Assembly: GCA_002393555.1 (NCBI GenBank)
Contig: DGSP01000082.1
Span: forward strand, 16,813-34,657
Direction of reading: 5' to 3'
Length of the DNA: 17,845 nt
Origin: Prevotellaceae bacterium UBA4359
GTDB taxonomy: Bacteria; Bacteroidota; Bacteroidia; Bacteroidales; Bacteroidaceae
Below, piece by piece: positions 1 to 6,924 of this stretch; position 1 is the stretch's first letter, and every line of letters begins with the position of its first letter. The notes beneath the pieces are model-generated. The model had not been told where the DNA came from. It saw nothing but the letters and a program-made list of their open reading frames with translations, and searched no databases. Position numbers and translations under genes: made by a program.

Positions 1-8
1 ACATCATT

Positions 9-36
9 GTATAAGATAATTTTGTGTGGTTACTTA
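9..36 (+). repeat. Dispersed 28-bp repeat, copy 1
   Basis: The 28 bases match positions 13657-13684 at 26 of 28 sites (cores GTATAAGA, AATTTTGTGT and GTTACTTA, each separated by one changed base). This copy lies just downstream of the transglutaminase-like gene. Both copies have the same orientation and both are intergenic. The two changes would alter amino acids in the frame open through both copies, so coding conservation does not explain the match. I do not know what the element is. Confidence 0.65.
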
Positions 37-58
37 ACTTCTAGAAATCAAATTGTCA

Positions 59-1519
59 TCACTCCAACAGCATGACCGTTGCTGTTGCATTATCCATGCC
101 GGGCATAGTCCGACCGATAGGAGCACCGATATACGTTGGGTCGCATACCACGAAACGTTTTCCATTCAAATGGATATAGTCGCCCTCAACATGTTCCGTG
201 AAACAGACCGCTGAAGCCAGATGGCCAGGATAATAGACGAGGATGCACTTTAAGCCCAGAAGGTCTCGCACCAACCTTGTGAACAAGATGGAACGGTCTT
301 CGCAATCGCAGTAAGGGTAAAACAGGGTCTCTTCGGAGAAAAACGCACGGTCTTCTCCCCACACCTTGTCGTCATATTCATACACAAAAGCCGTCTGCAC
401 CCAATTCAGCAATCGCTCCACAGATTCTTTTTCACTCAAGCCCCTTGTCGTGTCCCTAAACTTAGGAAGCATCTTGTTTCTCAGCCTTTCCTCCATCGGA
501 GTGTTGGCATACATGGCCCATCGGGTCATGAAATCCTTGCCAACCATAGAAGTGGGGTATTCATTGAAAAAATCAATCATATTCCTGTTCACACAGACCT
601 GCATCTCCACCTCTGGATACCGTTCGGCTCTCAATGTTCTCTTCTCTGATGTCTTTTCTTCCAGCATCATTGCCTGCGAAATCCACAGCGAGAGAGACTT
701 TTCTTTTGGAAAAGAAACTTCGCAGATGTACAATTGCTCCACCTCATCACCATATACATAATAATACTCGCCATCCACAAAGAAAAAGGTCTTGCCATAT
801 ATATGATGCTGGGTCGCATACAACATATACAATCTTCCGTTGCCCATGCCCAGCCTCATCTTATAGCCCGACTGACAATACACATACGCCATCAGCAGTG
901 TGGCCGCATTTCCCTTTCCCACACATGCCTCAGCCATCTGCTCCAACATTTGCAAATAAGCCCAGTCGTTCAGCCGATGCTCAATCCTCAACGTCAAGCA
1001 GTCACGGATAAGGTTGTTGTAATCCTTTTCCGACAGCCTTTTCCACACATCTGCCACCCCATCTGGGGTGCATGCACTCAACAGAAACGTCTGTACCTTT
1101 CCAAACCGCACAGCCATCCTTGTGCCATAAAACAGAAAATCCACCTTCTCCTCTTCCTCCACAGGTTGCTCTCTAATGGGTGCCACAGGAACCGGTTGAG
1201 GTTCAATGGGTGGAACCTCAATCACCTCATCTTCAATCACTATGGGATTACTCTCAATAGGTTTCAGCAAGTCCTCATCAGGAATAATCACAGGCGGCAC
1301 TTCCTCTTCTCTTGGCTTCGGCACAGCAGGCATCACCTTGTGTTCCTCCCATGCCTGACGCACAAACTCCGCATACGTCTTGTTCGCCTCATCGCGAAAA
1401 TTCTCATATTCCTCCTCTGCCTGTTGCTTGAACTGATTGTAGGCATCTTGGAAAGTGTTCTGTGCCTGCAAAGTCACAAAAAAAGCACTTATGGCAACCG
1501 TCAAATAAAACTTTTTCAT
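59..1519 (-). CDS. Secreted transglutaminase-like cysteine protein
   Basis: This 486-aa protein starts with a clear signal peptide (residues 1-20, ending LQAQ). A charged helical stretch follows (about 24-60), then a Pro/Glu-rich linker (about 64-125, repeated 'PP' and 'EE'), which would suit a tether in the envelope. The C-terminal part (about 365-486) has the order expected of a transglutaminase-like papain fold: Cys406 in 'CDCEDRS' before a helix, His433 in 'PGHLASAV', and Asp460 in 'VVCDPTY'. This family includes proteases and amide-bond-forming enzymes; the substrate cannot be told from sequence. Residues about 195-260 ('GKGNAATLLMAYVYCQSGY', then 'HH') look like a second, degenerate copy of the fold. 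It is the last gene of the minus-strand cluster, 72 nt after the caspase-like gene. Confidence is high for a secreted protein with the triad and low for its reaction. Confidence 0.8.
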   Translation of the reverse strand: MKKFYLTVAISAFFVTLQAQNTFQDAYNQFKQQAEEEYENFRDEANKTYAEFVRQAWEEHKVMPAVPKPREEEVPPVIIPDEDLLKPIESNPIVIEDEVIEVPPIEPQPVPVAPIREQPVEEEEKVDFLFYGTRMAVRFGKVQTFLLSACTPDGVADVWKRLSEKDYNNLIRDCLTLRIEHRLNDWAYLQMLEQMAEACVGKGNAATLLMAYVYCQSGYKMRLGMGNGRLYMLYATQHHIYGKTFFFVDGEYYYVYGDEVEQLYICEVSFPKEKSLSLWISQAMMLEEKTSEKRTLRAERYPEVEMQVCVNRNMIDFFNEYPTSMVGKDFMTRWAMYANTPMEERLRNKMLPKFRDTTRGLSEKESVERLLNWVQTAFVYEYDDKVWGEDRAFFSEETLFYPYCDCEDRSILFTRLVRDLLGLKCILVYYPGHLASAVCFTEHVEGDYIHLNGKRFVVCDPTYIGAPIGRTMPGMDNATATVMLLE

Positions 1520-1553
1520 CTGATTTCTATTTTTTTAGCATGAAACGATGCAC

Positions 1554-1593
1554 CTCCCCTACCATCTCGCCACGGAATGGCAGGGGAGTTTTT
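1554..1593 (+). terminator. Hairpin with T-run facing the operon
   Basis: CTCCCCTaCCAT (1554-1565) pairs with ATGGcAGGGGAG (1577-1588), giving an 11-bp stem with one mismatch and an 11-nt loop. Five T residues follow on the plus strand (1589-1593). It sits in the 72-nt gap between the caspase-like and transglutaminase-like genes, both on the minus strand. The T-run is therefore placed to stop plus-strand (antisense) transcripts. On the minus strand the hairpin has no U-tract and could at most attenuate or stabilise the mRNA between the two genes. Confidence 0.5.
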
Positions 1594-2968
1594 ATTTCAG
1601 TTTCATGTTTCGCCACGTGTTGTCCATTGTGGCCGATGGTATTACAGTAGGAGTTTGCAATTTCCCATTTTCCACGATGGAGGTCTTTTTTACACCAGAA
1701 ATGATGTAATCGGCCAATTCGCCGAGAGTGACATTACCCTTCGTCTCGTTCAGTTTCTTCAGCAGATAGTAAGTAAACAAGCCATGTCCCTGCTCTTTAT
1801 ATGGATAGGCTGTTTCATCGCCTTGGGCAGCCGAGAGGACAACCATATTCCCTTTTGGGGCAGTTTGCTTGGCTTTGATGGCTACACCACGAGCAGAAGC
1901 CACCATGCCTCCATCACGCTTCGTACCGCTGAAACAAGCATCCAGCAGCACCACGACCGATTTGGCATTCAGTGCTCCCAACTCATTGTAGAGTTCATTC
2001 ACAGAATAGCCCGTACCATCAGCACCATACCCATCCACAGGCAGCAAGAACGCATCTTGCTGATTCTCTGCAGGAAGTCCATGCCCGGCATAATAGAAGA
2101 TGAATTGCGCCTCCCCCTCAAACGCCTCTGCAATCTGTTTCATCATCGATACATTATACTTCATGTCGCCCAGCGTGGCATTGGTCAGCAGATGCAGGTT
2201 CTTCTCTGGCACTCCCAATGTCTTTTTACAGTATTCTGCAAATATTTTGCCATCATTGGCTGCGTATGGAACATTGTCAACACGTCGGTAGTCTTCATTG
2301 GCAATAATAAGTATGAAGATTGTTTCATTATTTTGTTTACAAATCGGAATCTCTTTGTCCACATCAGACATTTTCGATTCAATGGTAGGTTTATTGATTG
2401 GTTTTTGTTCTGAATAATCTATCGGCTTGGGGACAGATTGAACTATTGTAACATTTTTGATTGGTTGTTTGGGAGTATTATTTGTTCGGCTATTTTGAGC
2501 AACAGAATGATTGGGACTATTAGGATTTACTGCATAGTTTTGAGTATGTTTTAATCCTTCATTATAAATAGAGATTAAATCTGGAAGTATAAACACGCCA
2601 CCTTTTTTCTGAAAGCGTTGTAACCATTCTCGTTCACGAGTTGCATCTTGATTGACTACTATCCCTTTTTCATAAAATGATGCAATATGATACATGGCAT
2701 CTGGTAAACCACGTTCTGCCGCTTTGCGATACATCTTAAAAGCCTCTGTTTGATTCTTTTCAACACCAATGCCATATTCGTAGCAAATAGCAACATAAAA
2801 TTGAGCCGCAATACTATTCGTGGCGGATGCTCTTTTCAATTGTTCAAAGCCGTATTGTACATATCCTTGATTTATGTACTCTAATGCTGTTGCCGTTTCT
2901 TTATCTATGTCTGAAGCAATGGCATTCAGGCAAAAAAGGTATATAGTTAATGTAAAAAAGAAGCGCAT
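1592..2968 (-). CDS. Secreted Sel1-repeat caspase-like cysteine peptidase
   Basis: With the start at 2968 this is a 458-aa protein. It has a signal peptide (MRFFFTLTIYLFCLNAIA), two Sel1-like helical repeats (about 54-122, 'AICYEYGIGVEKNQTEAFK' and 'HIASFYEKGIVVNQ'), a low-complexity Asn/Pro/Lys linker (about 140-210) and a C-terminal caspase (peptidase C14) fold (about 215-440). The catalytic dyad is intact: His296 in 'FYYAGHG' and Cys345 in 'LLDACFSG'. The family cleaves after basic or acidic residues in signalling proteins; here the signal peptide places it in the periplasm or at the cell surface. The frame stays open to a GTG at 3034 that overlaps the upstream stop, but that extension would run through a perfect intergenic hairpin and bury the signal peptide, so I prefer 2968. 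Base composition changes inside the gene, with an A+T-rich 5' half and a balanced caspase half. Confidence 0.85.
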   Translation of the reverse strand: MRFFFTLTIYLFCLNAIASDIDKETATALEYINQGYVQYGFEQLKRASATNSIAAQFYVAICYEYGIGVEKNQTEAFKMYRKAAERGLPDAMYHIASFYEKGIVVNQDATREREWLQRFQKKGGVFILPDLISIYNEGLKHTQNYAVNPNSPNHSVAQNSRTNNTPKQPIKNVTIVQSVPKPIDYSEQKPINKPTIESKMSDVDKEIPICKQNNETIFILIIANEDYRRVDNVPYAANDGKIFAEYCKKTLGVPEKNLHLLTNATLGDMKYNVSMMKQIAEAFEGEAQFIFYYAGHGLPAENQQDAFLLPVDGYGADGTGYSVNELYNELGALNAKSVVVLLDACFSGTKRDGGMVASARGVAIKAKQTAPKGNMVVLSAAQGDETAYPYKEQGHGLFTYYLLKKLNETKGNVTLGELADYIISGVKKTSIVENGKLQTPTVIPSATMDNTWRNMKLK

Positions 2969-2986
2969 AGAAGAATTGCAAATAGC

Positions 2987-3023
2987 GTTGGTTATTGCCC
3001 TCGGAAAGAAGGCAATAACCAAC
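2987..3023 (-). promoter_or_regulatory. Perfect 13-bp inverted repeat between genes
   Basis: GTTGGTTATTGCC (2987-2999) and GGCAATAACCAAC (3011-3023) are exact complements around an 11-nt loop. The repeat begins 8 nt after the stop of the upstream gene and ends 18 nt before the preferred start of the caspase-like gene. No T-run follows on the minus strand, so it is not a canonical intrinsic terminator. It may be an mRNA processing or stability element, or an operator. Its position argues against the longer start at 3034. Confidence 0.6.
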
Positions 3024-3030
3024 ATTCGTT

Positions 3031-4074
3031 TCACTTTGATTGTTCTGTCTTCATGATATTATCAACAAATGACATTTTTCCCCATTCCGTTTCAGCACCA
3101 TCAAATTCAATTTTCTTTTTATAAGAAGTTTCACTATATGAATTTATTAACGTGACCCCATATGTAAATACAGCACCGACAACTTGCCAAAAAGAAGGTC
3201 CTTTGGTTTTTGATATCCATGTACTTCCCAAAGTAAATGTTCCTTTTTTATAATTGCCTTCCCAATCACAAACAATTATAGGAGATCTGTCCTCATCAAA
3301 CTCAAATGGGCTATTTGCTCTGACGTGTATAATTGCTGGTGCTGTTTCTTTTACGCCAAACCCTCTCTTGTCTTTTTTCTTAAGGTCTGTAGGCATTTCC
3401 ACAAAGTAAGGGGCAAAAATCACGTCACTCACCCAAGTAGATAAAGAAACATTCGTCCAATCCTCTGCCTTTTTATTAAAGGCATAGGCTATAGAAGCAC
3501 CTATATTGTTAATACTTTCATCTTCTGTTAAATGGCGTACAACAGTTCCTTGATATTCTTTTCCTTTCGGATCTCCTTTCATTGATTCATCGAGCATTTC
3601 TCCAATGATATTCAATAGTCTCTTGTCATATTCAGAGAAATCTCCAGAAGGAGTTTCTGACGTAGAATAATGTCCATATATGCGAGTTGACATGTTGCAT
3701 ATATATGTTTCATTTTGCTTAGAACCAATGACAGGAGCGATGGTGATGTACGTGTCGTCACTTGTACTTGCTCCCATTTTTGAAGCCTTTTTGTCGCCTT
3801 GCTTTTTCTCACTATTATCAAACAAAGGTGCTGAAGAACCATTATGAACGGCAAAACACTGAGACAAATCAATAAAAATGGTTTTTTGAGTTTTGTTGGT
3901 TGCCCATAATTGCTCATTGTAGATTTCCAACTTAATATTCTCGTCTTCATAGACACTATTTGCTTGCGAATAGGCGAGGATGAGAGCATTACGATAATTT
4001 GTCTTTGTACCTCCTGCTAATGCACTAAAGGCTACCATGCAGAAAATTGTTGATAGGAAACAAACTTTTTTCAT
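3031..4074 (-). CDS. Secreted protein of unknown function
   Basis: I do not recognise this 347-aa protein. It has a standard signal peptide (residues 1-20, 'MKKVCFLSTIFCMVAFSALA') and no further clear membrane segment, apart from a mildly hydrophobic patch near residues 295-310 ('FWQVVGAVFTYGVTLI'). The N-terminal half contains a beta-rich stretch ('KLEIYNEQLWATNKTQKTIF', about 47-66) resembling small envelope proteins that report on modification state, but I cannot assign a family. It lies 36 nt after the DUF4384-type gene and directly before the caspase-like gene, so it should share their transcript. Like the first half of the caspase-like gene it is markedly A+T-rich, which suggests a different history from the outer genes of the cluster. 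Reading frame and start are secure; function is open. Confidence 0.75.
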   Translation of the reverse strand: MKKVCFLSTIFCMVAFSALAGGTKTNYRNALILAYSQANSVYEDENIKLEIYNEQLWATNKTQKTIFIDLSQCFAVHNGSSAPLFDNSEKKQGDKKASKMGASTSDDTYITIAPVIGSKQNETYICNMSTRIYGHYSTSETPSGDFSEYDKRLLNIIGEMLDESMKGDPKGKEYQGTVVRHLTEDESINNIGASIAYAFNKKAEDWTNVSLSTWVSDVIFAPYFVEMPTDLKKKDKRGFGVKETAPAIIHVRANSPFEFDEDRSPIIVCDWEGNYKKGTFTLGSTWISKTKGPSFWQVVGAVFTYGVTLINSYSETSYKKKIEFDGAETEWGKMSFVDNIMKTEQSK

Positions 4075-4110
4075 GTTACTTTGTTTTTTTAGTTGTTAAT
4101 AATGTTAAAT

Positions 4111-4980
4111 TTATGATACGATTAAAATCGCTTTTTTTGTACTAATTACTTGTATATCAATCTTCCTTAATTTCTTCAACCACTTCGCGAATTCCTCATA
4201 TTCCAACTGTCTGGGCTGTACCTCGTTCATGGAATCCGACGAGTTTACCTTTGTGAACGGATTGGGCGAGAAGATGATGTAGAGGTCGTTGAACTCGGTG
4301 GAACGGGTACAAGTCAAGGTGTATTCGTCCACGATGGAAGGGTCGGTTGGCTCGTCCTTAGCCGAGAAAAGGATATAGGGACGATCATGTTCGATACGGT
4401 AGGCTCCTTCACCTGATGCCCGATAGGGCAACAGGCAAAAGACCTGTTGAGTGGTTTCGTCGAGAAGATAGACGGCGAGATAGCCATCGACGGGAGATTT
4501 GAAGTAGAGGTACATGTCATCGCCATTGCGAAATTCGCTGCTCTCGAATTTCTCTTCCGTGCCATTGCGGAGTACTTTCGCTACGATGTCGATGCTTGAT
4601 GTGACTATCTCACGCACTCGACCGCTGACAGTAACCGTCACCACCAACATTCCCTGCTCATAAGAGATGGTGTAGTGAGGTTCTTTGGTTGTTTCTATCC
4701 ATTCTCCCTTCACCTCGCTGCCACCCAACGAGAGGAAATGGCTGTCGCTCCGTCCGTTCTCGTTGGTGAGTATGGTCGAGTTGCTCTGACTGACCACCGT
4801 ACCGAACGCATCGGCAATGGCTGATAATTGAGCGCGTTCCAAGGCGGTACGCTTGGCTTCCTCCAGCGTCACATTCTCTGGTGCGTGATAGGTATATGTG
4901 CCTGTCACGGTCTTGAGTTTCTGTGCATGGACGGCTGAAACAATACTCAAAAAAGCAAGGATTGCAACGACTCTATTCAT
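4111..4980 (-). CDS. Secreted DUF4384-type protein
   Basis: This 289-aa protein has a signal peptide (residues 1-19, ending VHA). The N-terminal domain (about 25-125) contains 'APENVTLEEAKRTALERAQL', a pattern seen in LPP20/FlgT-N-like envelope proteins. The central part (about 150-225) reads as a DUF4384 domain: 'MYLYFKSPVDGYLAVYLLDE' then 'FCLLPY', and later 'LYIIFSPNPFTK'. DUF4384 has no known reaction; in many bacteria it is found fused to, or encoded beside, caspase-fold peptidases. That fits its place here two genes upstream of a caspase-like peptidase, so it may be a partner or sensor. It follows the LPP20-like gene after 34 nt and has normal G+C compared with the next gene. The family call is from pattern recognition. 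Confidence 0.75.
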   Translation of the reverse strand: MNRVVAILAFLSIVSAVHAQKLKTVTGTYTYHAPENVTLEEAKRTALERAQLSAIADAFGTVVSQSNSTILTNENGRSDSHFLSLGGSEVKGEWIETTKEPHYTISYEQGMLVVTVTVSGRVREIVTSSIDIVAKVLRNGTEEKFESSEFRNGDDMYLYFKSPVDGYLAVYLLDETTQQVFCLLPYRASGEGAYRIEHDRPYILFSAKDEPTDPSIVDEYTLTCTRSTEFNDLYIIFSPNPFTKVNSSDSMNEVQPRQLEYEEFAKWLKKLRKIDIQVISTKKAILIVS

Positions 4981-5014
4981 GGCGATTCGTTCTGTCTGCT
5001 ACATCCGTTGTGGA

Positions 5015-5689
5015 TTACCAACCTAACAGTTTGTCAAGTTTGTTGTGCAACTCTTCCCCCTTCTTCTCCAACTCCTCGCGCACAGCCTTCTTTGCGGCAG
5101 CCTTGGCCATCTCTTGACTATAGGCGAGACGGACGAGAACTTCCTTGTTCTTGTTGGGGAGTGAACGATAGACTTCCACTACAGGAATGGTTCTGCCGAT
5201 GCTCTGCGAAATGAGGTTCTTGGCAGCACTAATCGTCTGCACGATAGAGGCGGCTTCTTCGGCTTCCAACTGTTTGTTAGCCACGGTGTTCTCGATAAGA
5301 GCCGTCACTTCTGTCTGAATCTGTCCAGCAAGATTCTGTTTGGCCAGTTCGATGGCCTGCATTTTAGCGGCATCGTAGTTTTCGCCAATGCTCATCGCTT
5401 CAGCCATGATGTACTTGGGAAACATGTCGGCATCATACTCCATCTGCATCATGTACGATTTATCCAACTGTTTTTCCAATGGCAGGGCACCTGGCGCACT
5501 TTGCCAGCCTTGCTTTTTCAGTCTTTTGGCTTCTTTGCGGGCAGTCTTGCTGGCCTTGTCGTTCAGTTCACTCTGTGAAAGTTTCAGGTTGGCTTTGCGC
5601 TCCTTGATTTGTTCCTTGGAGAGTTGTGCATAAGTCATAGAGGTGCCTGTCAAGAGGAAAAGGCTCATGATGAAAAGAATCTTTTTCAT
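5015..5689 (-). CDS. Secreted LPP20-like helical protein
   Basis: This 224-aa protein is the first gene of the minus-strand cluster. A signal peptide (residues 1-22, ending TYAQ) is followed by a strongly basic helical segment (about 23-62, many Lys/Arg) and then an Ala-rich domain (about 90-205, 'ENYDAAKMQAIELAKQNLAG', 'VVEVYRSLPNKNKEVLVRLAY'). That alternation of helix and strand resembles the LPP20-like fold of Gram-negative envelope proteins, also hinted at in the N-terminus of the next gene product. There is no lipobox cysteine, so it should be soluble in the periplasm. I infer a structural or binding role rather than an enzyme, because I see no catalytic motif. Expression probably starts in the structured region upstream (5690-6077). 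Confidence 0.7.
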   Translation of the reverse strand: MKKILFIMSLFLLTGTSMTYAQLSKEQIKERKANLKLSQSELNDKASKTARKEAKRLKKQGWQSAPGALPLEKQLDKSYMMQMEYDADMFPKYIMAEAMSIGENYDAAKMQAIELAKQNLAGQIQTEVTALIENTVANKQLEAEEAASIVQTISAAKNLISQSIGRTIPVVEVYRSLPNKNKEVLVRLAYSQEMAKAAAKKAVREELEKKGEELHNKLDKLLGW

Positions 5690-5758
5690 GGGTGTAAAAG
5701 ATTTAATGCCTATAGCCTCCCTGATTAAGCGGTTAATAAAAGTTTTGTAAATACGAAA

Positions 5759-5850
5759 GACGTGGGATGCTCTTACCTTGGCCGCTTATCCCATGTGTGG
5801 GCTCTCGCATTGCCTTGTCTCAGGATAAGCAACTCGAGTTAGCCCACGTC
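5759..5850. other. Nested inverted-repeat element A (candidate structured RNA)
   Basis: An outer stem GACGTGGG (5759-5766) pairs with CCCACGTC (5843-5850), and an inner stem GCTTATCC (5784-5791) pairs with GGATAAGC (5823-5830). Unpaired segments of 17 and 12 nt separate them as a large internal bubble. A ten-base palindrome AACTCGAGTT lies in the 3' bubble arm. The rod-with-bubble shape could be drawn on either strand. It sits 70-161 nt upstream of the LPP20-like start, so it may be a leader structure of that operon or an independent RNA. I tested it by eye for SRP RNA, tmRNA and RNase P signatures and found none. Confidence 0.5.
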
Positions 5851-5916
5851 GTGTATATTGTAGAACTATTCACATATTTATTGAATAAAGTGAAAAGGGT
5901 ACAATACACCCCACGT

Positions 5917-5993
5917 GGACGTTTCGGTTGCGTATCTTTTGAGACATGGAATTTGCGAGATTCACACACAAAAGATAACGTTCGTAAACGTCC
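5917..5993. other. Nested inverted-repeat element B
   Basis: The outer stem GGACGTTT (5917-5924) pairs with AAACGTCC (5986-5993), and the inner stem TATCTTTT (5933-5940) pairs with AAAAGATA (5970-5977). Symmetric 8-nt internal loops separate the stems and a 29-nt terminal loop closes the element. A palindrome CCACGTGG (5911-5918) abuts the 5' side. Element A has the same stem-bubble-stem layout, so the two may be parts of one folded transcript. No function is assigned. Confidence 0.45.
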
Positions 5994-6045
5994 TTATAAT
6001 AAAAAGTCATGACCAGTTGCCCCGATGGACTAACCGAGTCAAGTA

Positions 6046-6077
6046 CAAATTAACGAACTTTTTAATAATTGGACAAA
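6046..6077 (-). promoter_or_regulatory. Possible Bacteroidetes promoter for the 5690-6040 transcript
   Basis: On the minus strand TTTG (6077-6074) is followed after 20 nt by TTAATTTG (6053-6046), one base away from the TAnnTTTG consensus. Transcription from here would begin near 6040, pass through elements B and A and reach the LPP20-like gene after about 350 nt. It could serve a long operon leader or a noncoding RNA. One base is off consensus, so this is tentative. Confidence 0.35.
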
Positions 6078-6130
6078 GAAAAAAGGAAAAATTTTTCAAA
6101 AATGTGTTTAAGAACATGATACAGAGGTGT

Positions 6131-6177
6131 GGAAAACAAAAAAGTGGCAACCTGCGGATGTGCAGGTTGCCACTTTG
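6131..6177 (-). terminator. Intrinsic terminator of the SPOR lipoprotein gene
   Basis: A perfect 14-bp stem (AAGTGGCAACCTGC with GCAGGTTGCCACTT, about 6141-6174) encloses a 6-nt loop. On the minus strand the stem is followed by a T-run, then GTTTTCC. It begins about 25 nt after the SPOR gene stop, which fits a rho-independent terminator for that gene and insulates the region below it. Confidence 0.85.
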
Positions 6178-6199
6178 GGGACTCTATGAAGAGTGATTT

Positions 6200-6691
6200 T
6201 TAGTAGGTGCGGTAGAGGAGCCAAGCATCGGGGTAGGTGCCACGCAACTGGTCGCGCGACTGGACGGCCGATGCGCGGTCGTCGAACGAAGAGGCGATGA
6301 CGCGATACATTCCCGTCTCTGGGTTCTGTGCCACTTGAGCCGAATAGCCCTTGGCCACGAGGGTGTTGCGCAGGTTGTTGGCGTTGTCAACATTGCTGAA
6401 CGAACCGCACACAACGTTGAAAGCCTTGAGTGTGCCGCCGTTCATGACGGTGAGACGCTCCTGACGGTCGTTGGCAGTGTTGGCCTCGACAGGGGTGGTG
6501 ACGGGTGTGGTGGTGACCACGGGAGTCACGGTGACGGGTGCTGTCTCCACTTGGTCGGTGGTGTTGGTTCTTGCCATTTCTTGTGCTTTGGCTTTTTCGT
6601 ATGCCTTCTTGTAACTACTTTCAGATGACTTGCATGAAACGAAGGCGAGGGCTGCAACGAGTGCTAAACCCATCAAAAGATTTTTTTTCAT
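6200..6691 (-). CDS. SPOR-domain lipoprotein
   Basis: This 163-aa protein has a lipoprotein signal peptide with the lipobox 'FVSC' (Cys20), so it should be lipid-anchored. A Thr/Val/Pro-rich linker (about 48-72) precedes a C-terminal SPOR domain (about 85-163): 'AFNVVCGSFSNVDNANNLRN', then 'GYSAQV' and 'YRVIASSFDDRASA'. SPOR domains bind peptidoglycan glycans stripped of their stem peptides, typically at division sites, so a role in envelope or septal maintenance is likely. It is a single-gene unit with a near-ideal promoter (6763-6793) and a strong terminator (about 6141-6174), divergent from the YtxH-holin operon. The domain call is confident; the partner and exact process are not known. 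Confidence 0.88.
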   Translation of the reverse strand: MKKNLLMGLALVAALAFVSCKSSESSYKKAYEKAKAQEMARTNTTDQVETAPVTVTPVVTTTPVTTPVEANTANDRQERLTVMNGGTLKAFNVVCGSFSNVDNANNLRNTLVAKGYSAQVAQNPETGMYRVIASSFDDRASAVQSRDQLRGTYPDAWLLYRTY

Positions 6692-6762
6692 AATTTTCTC
6701 AATTTATAATTAGATGGTTTCTTTTTCTGAGGTCAAGAAGTGTTGGGCTTCATGATTTTGTA

Positions 6763-6793
6763 CAAAGTTAGGGCATATTTGTCACACGGCAAA
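6763..6793 (-). promoter_or_regulatory. Promoter of the SPOR lipoprotein gene
   Basis: On the minus strand TTTG (6793-6790), a 19-nt spacer and TAACTTTG (6770-6763) match the Bacteroidetes primary sigma consensus exactly. The leader to the start codon at 6691 is about 65 nt. Confidence 0.75.
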
Positions 6794-6831
6794 AGCGAAG
6801 TGTGCAAAAAAAAGTTAAACGTGGAAAAAAG

Positions 6832-6863
6832 CCTTGCTTTTTGTGGGGAATGTCGTATCTTTG
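6832..6863 (+). promoter_or_regulatory. Promoter of the YtxH-holin operon
   Basis: TATCTTTG (6856-6863) matches the TAnnTTTG -7 box, with CTTG (6832-6835) 20 nt upstream as a -33 element. It lies 61 nt before the YtxH start and diverges from the SPOR gene promoter, with the two -33 boxes about 40 nt apart. Confidence 0.65.
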
Positions 6864-6924
6864 GCACGAAAATCAGAAAATATTTATTCTTTATTCCTTA
6901 TTAATCATTAAAACCAAAAGAACT

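Noticed and set aside
734..1543. A 269-codon plus-strand frame opposite the transglutaminase-like gene
   Set aside because: Low-complexity His/Leu/Ile composition and no recognisable domain; the minus-strand gene has a signal peptide and catalytic triad.
1577..2413. A 278-codon plus-strand frame opposite the caspase-like gene
   Set aside because: Antisense shadow of a gene with intact caspase motifs.
5759..5850. Element A as SRP RNA, tmRNA or RNase P RNA
   Set aside because: I found no SRP 'GGAAG' apical motif, no tmRNA tag sequence or acceptor end, and no 'GAGGAAAGTCC' of RNase P. A 6S-like RNA cannot be excluded but is not supported.
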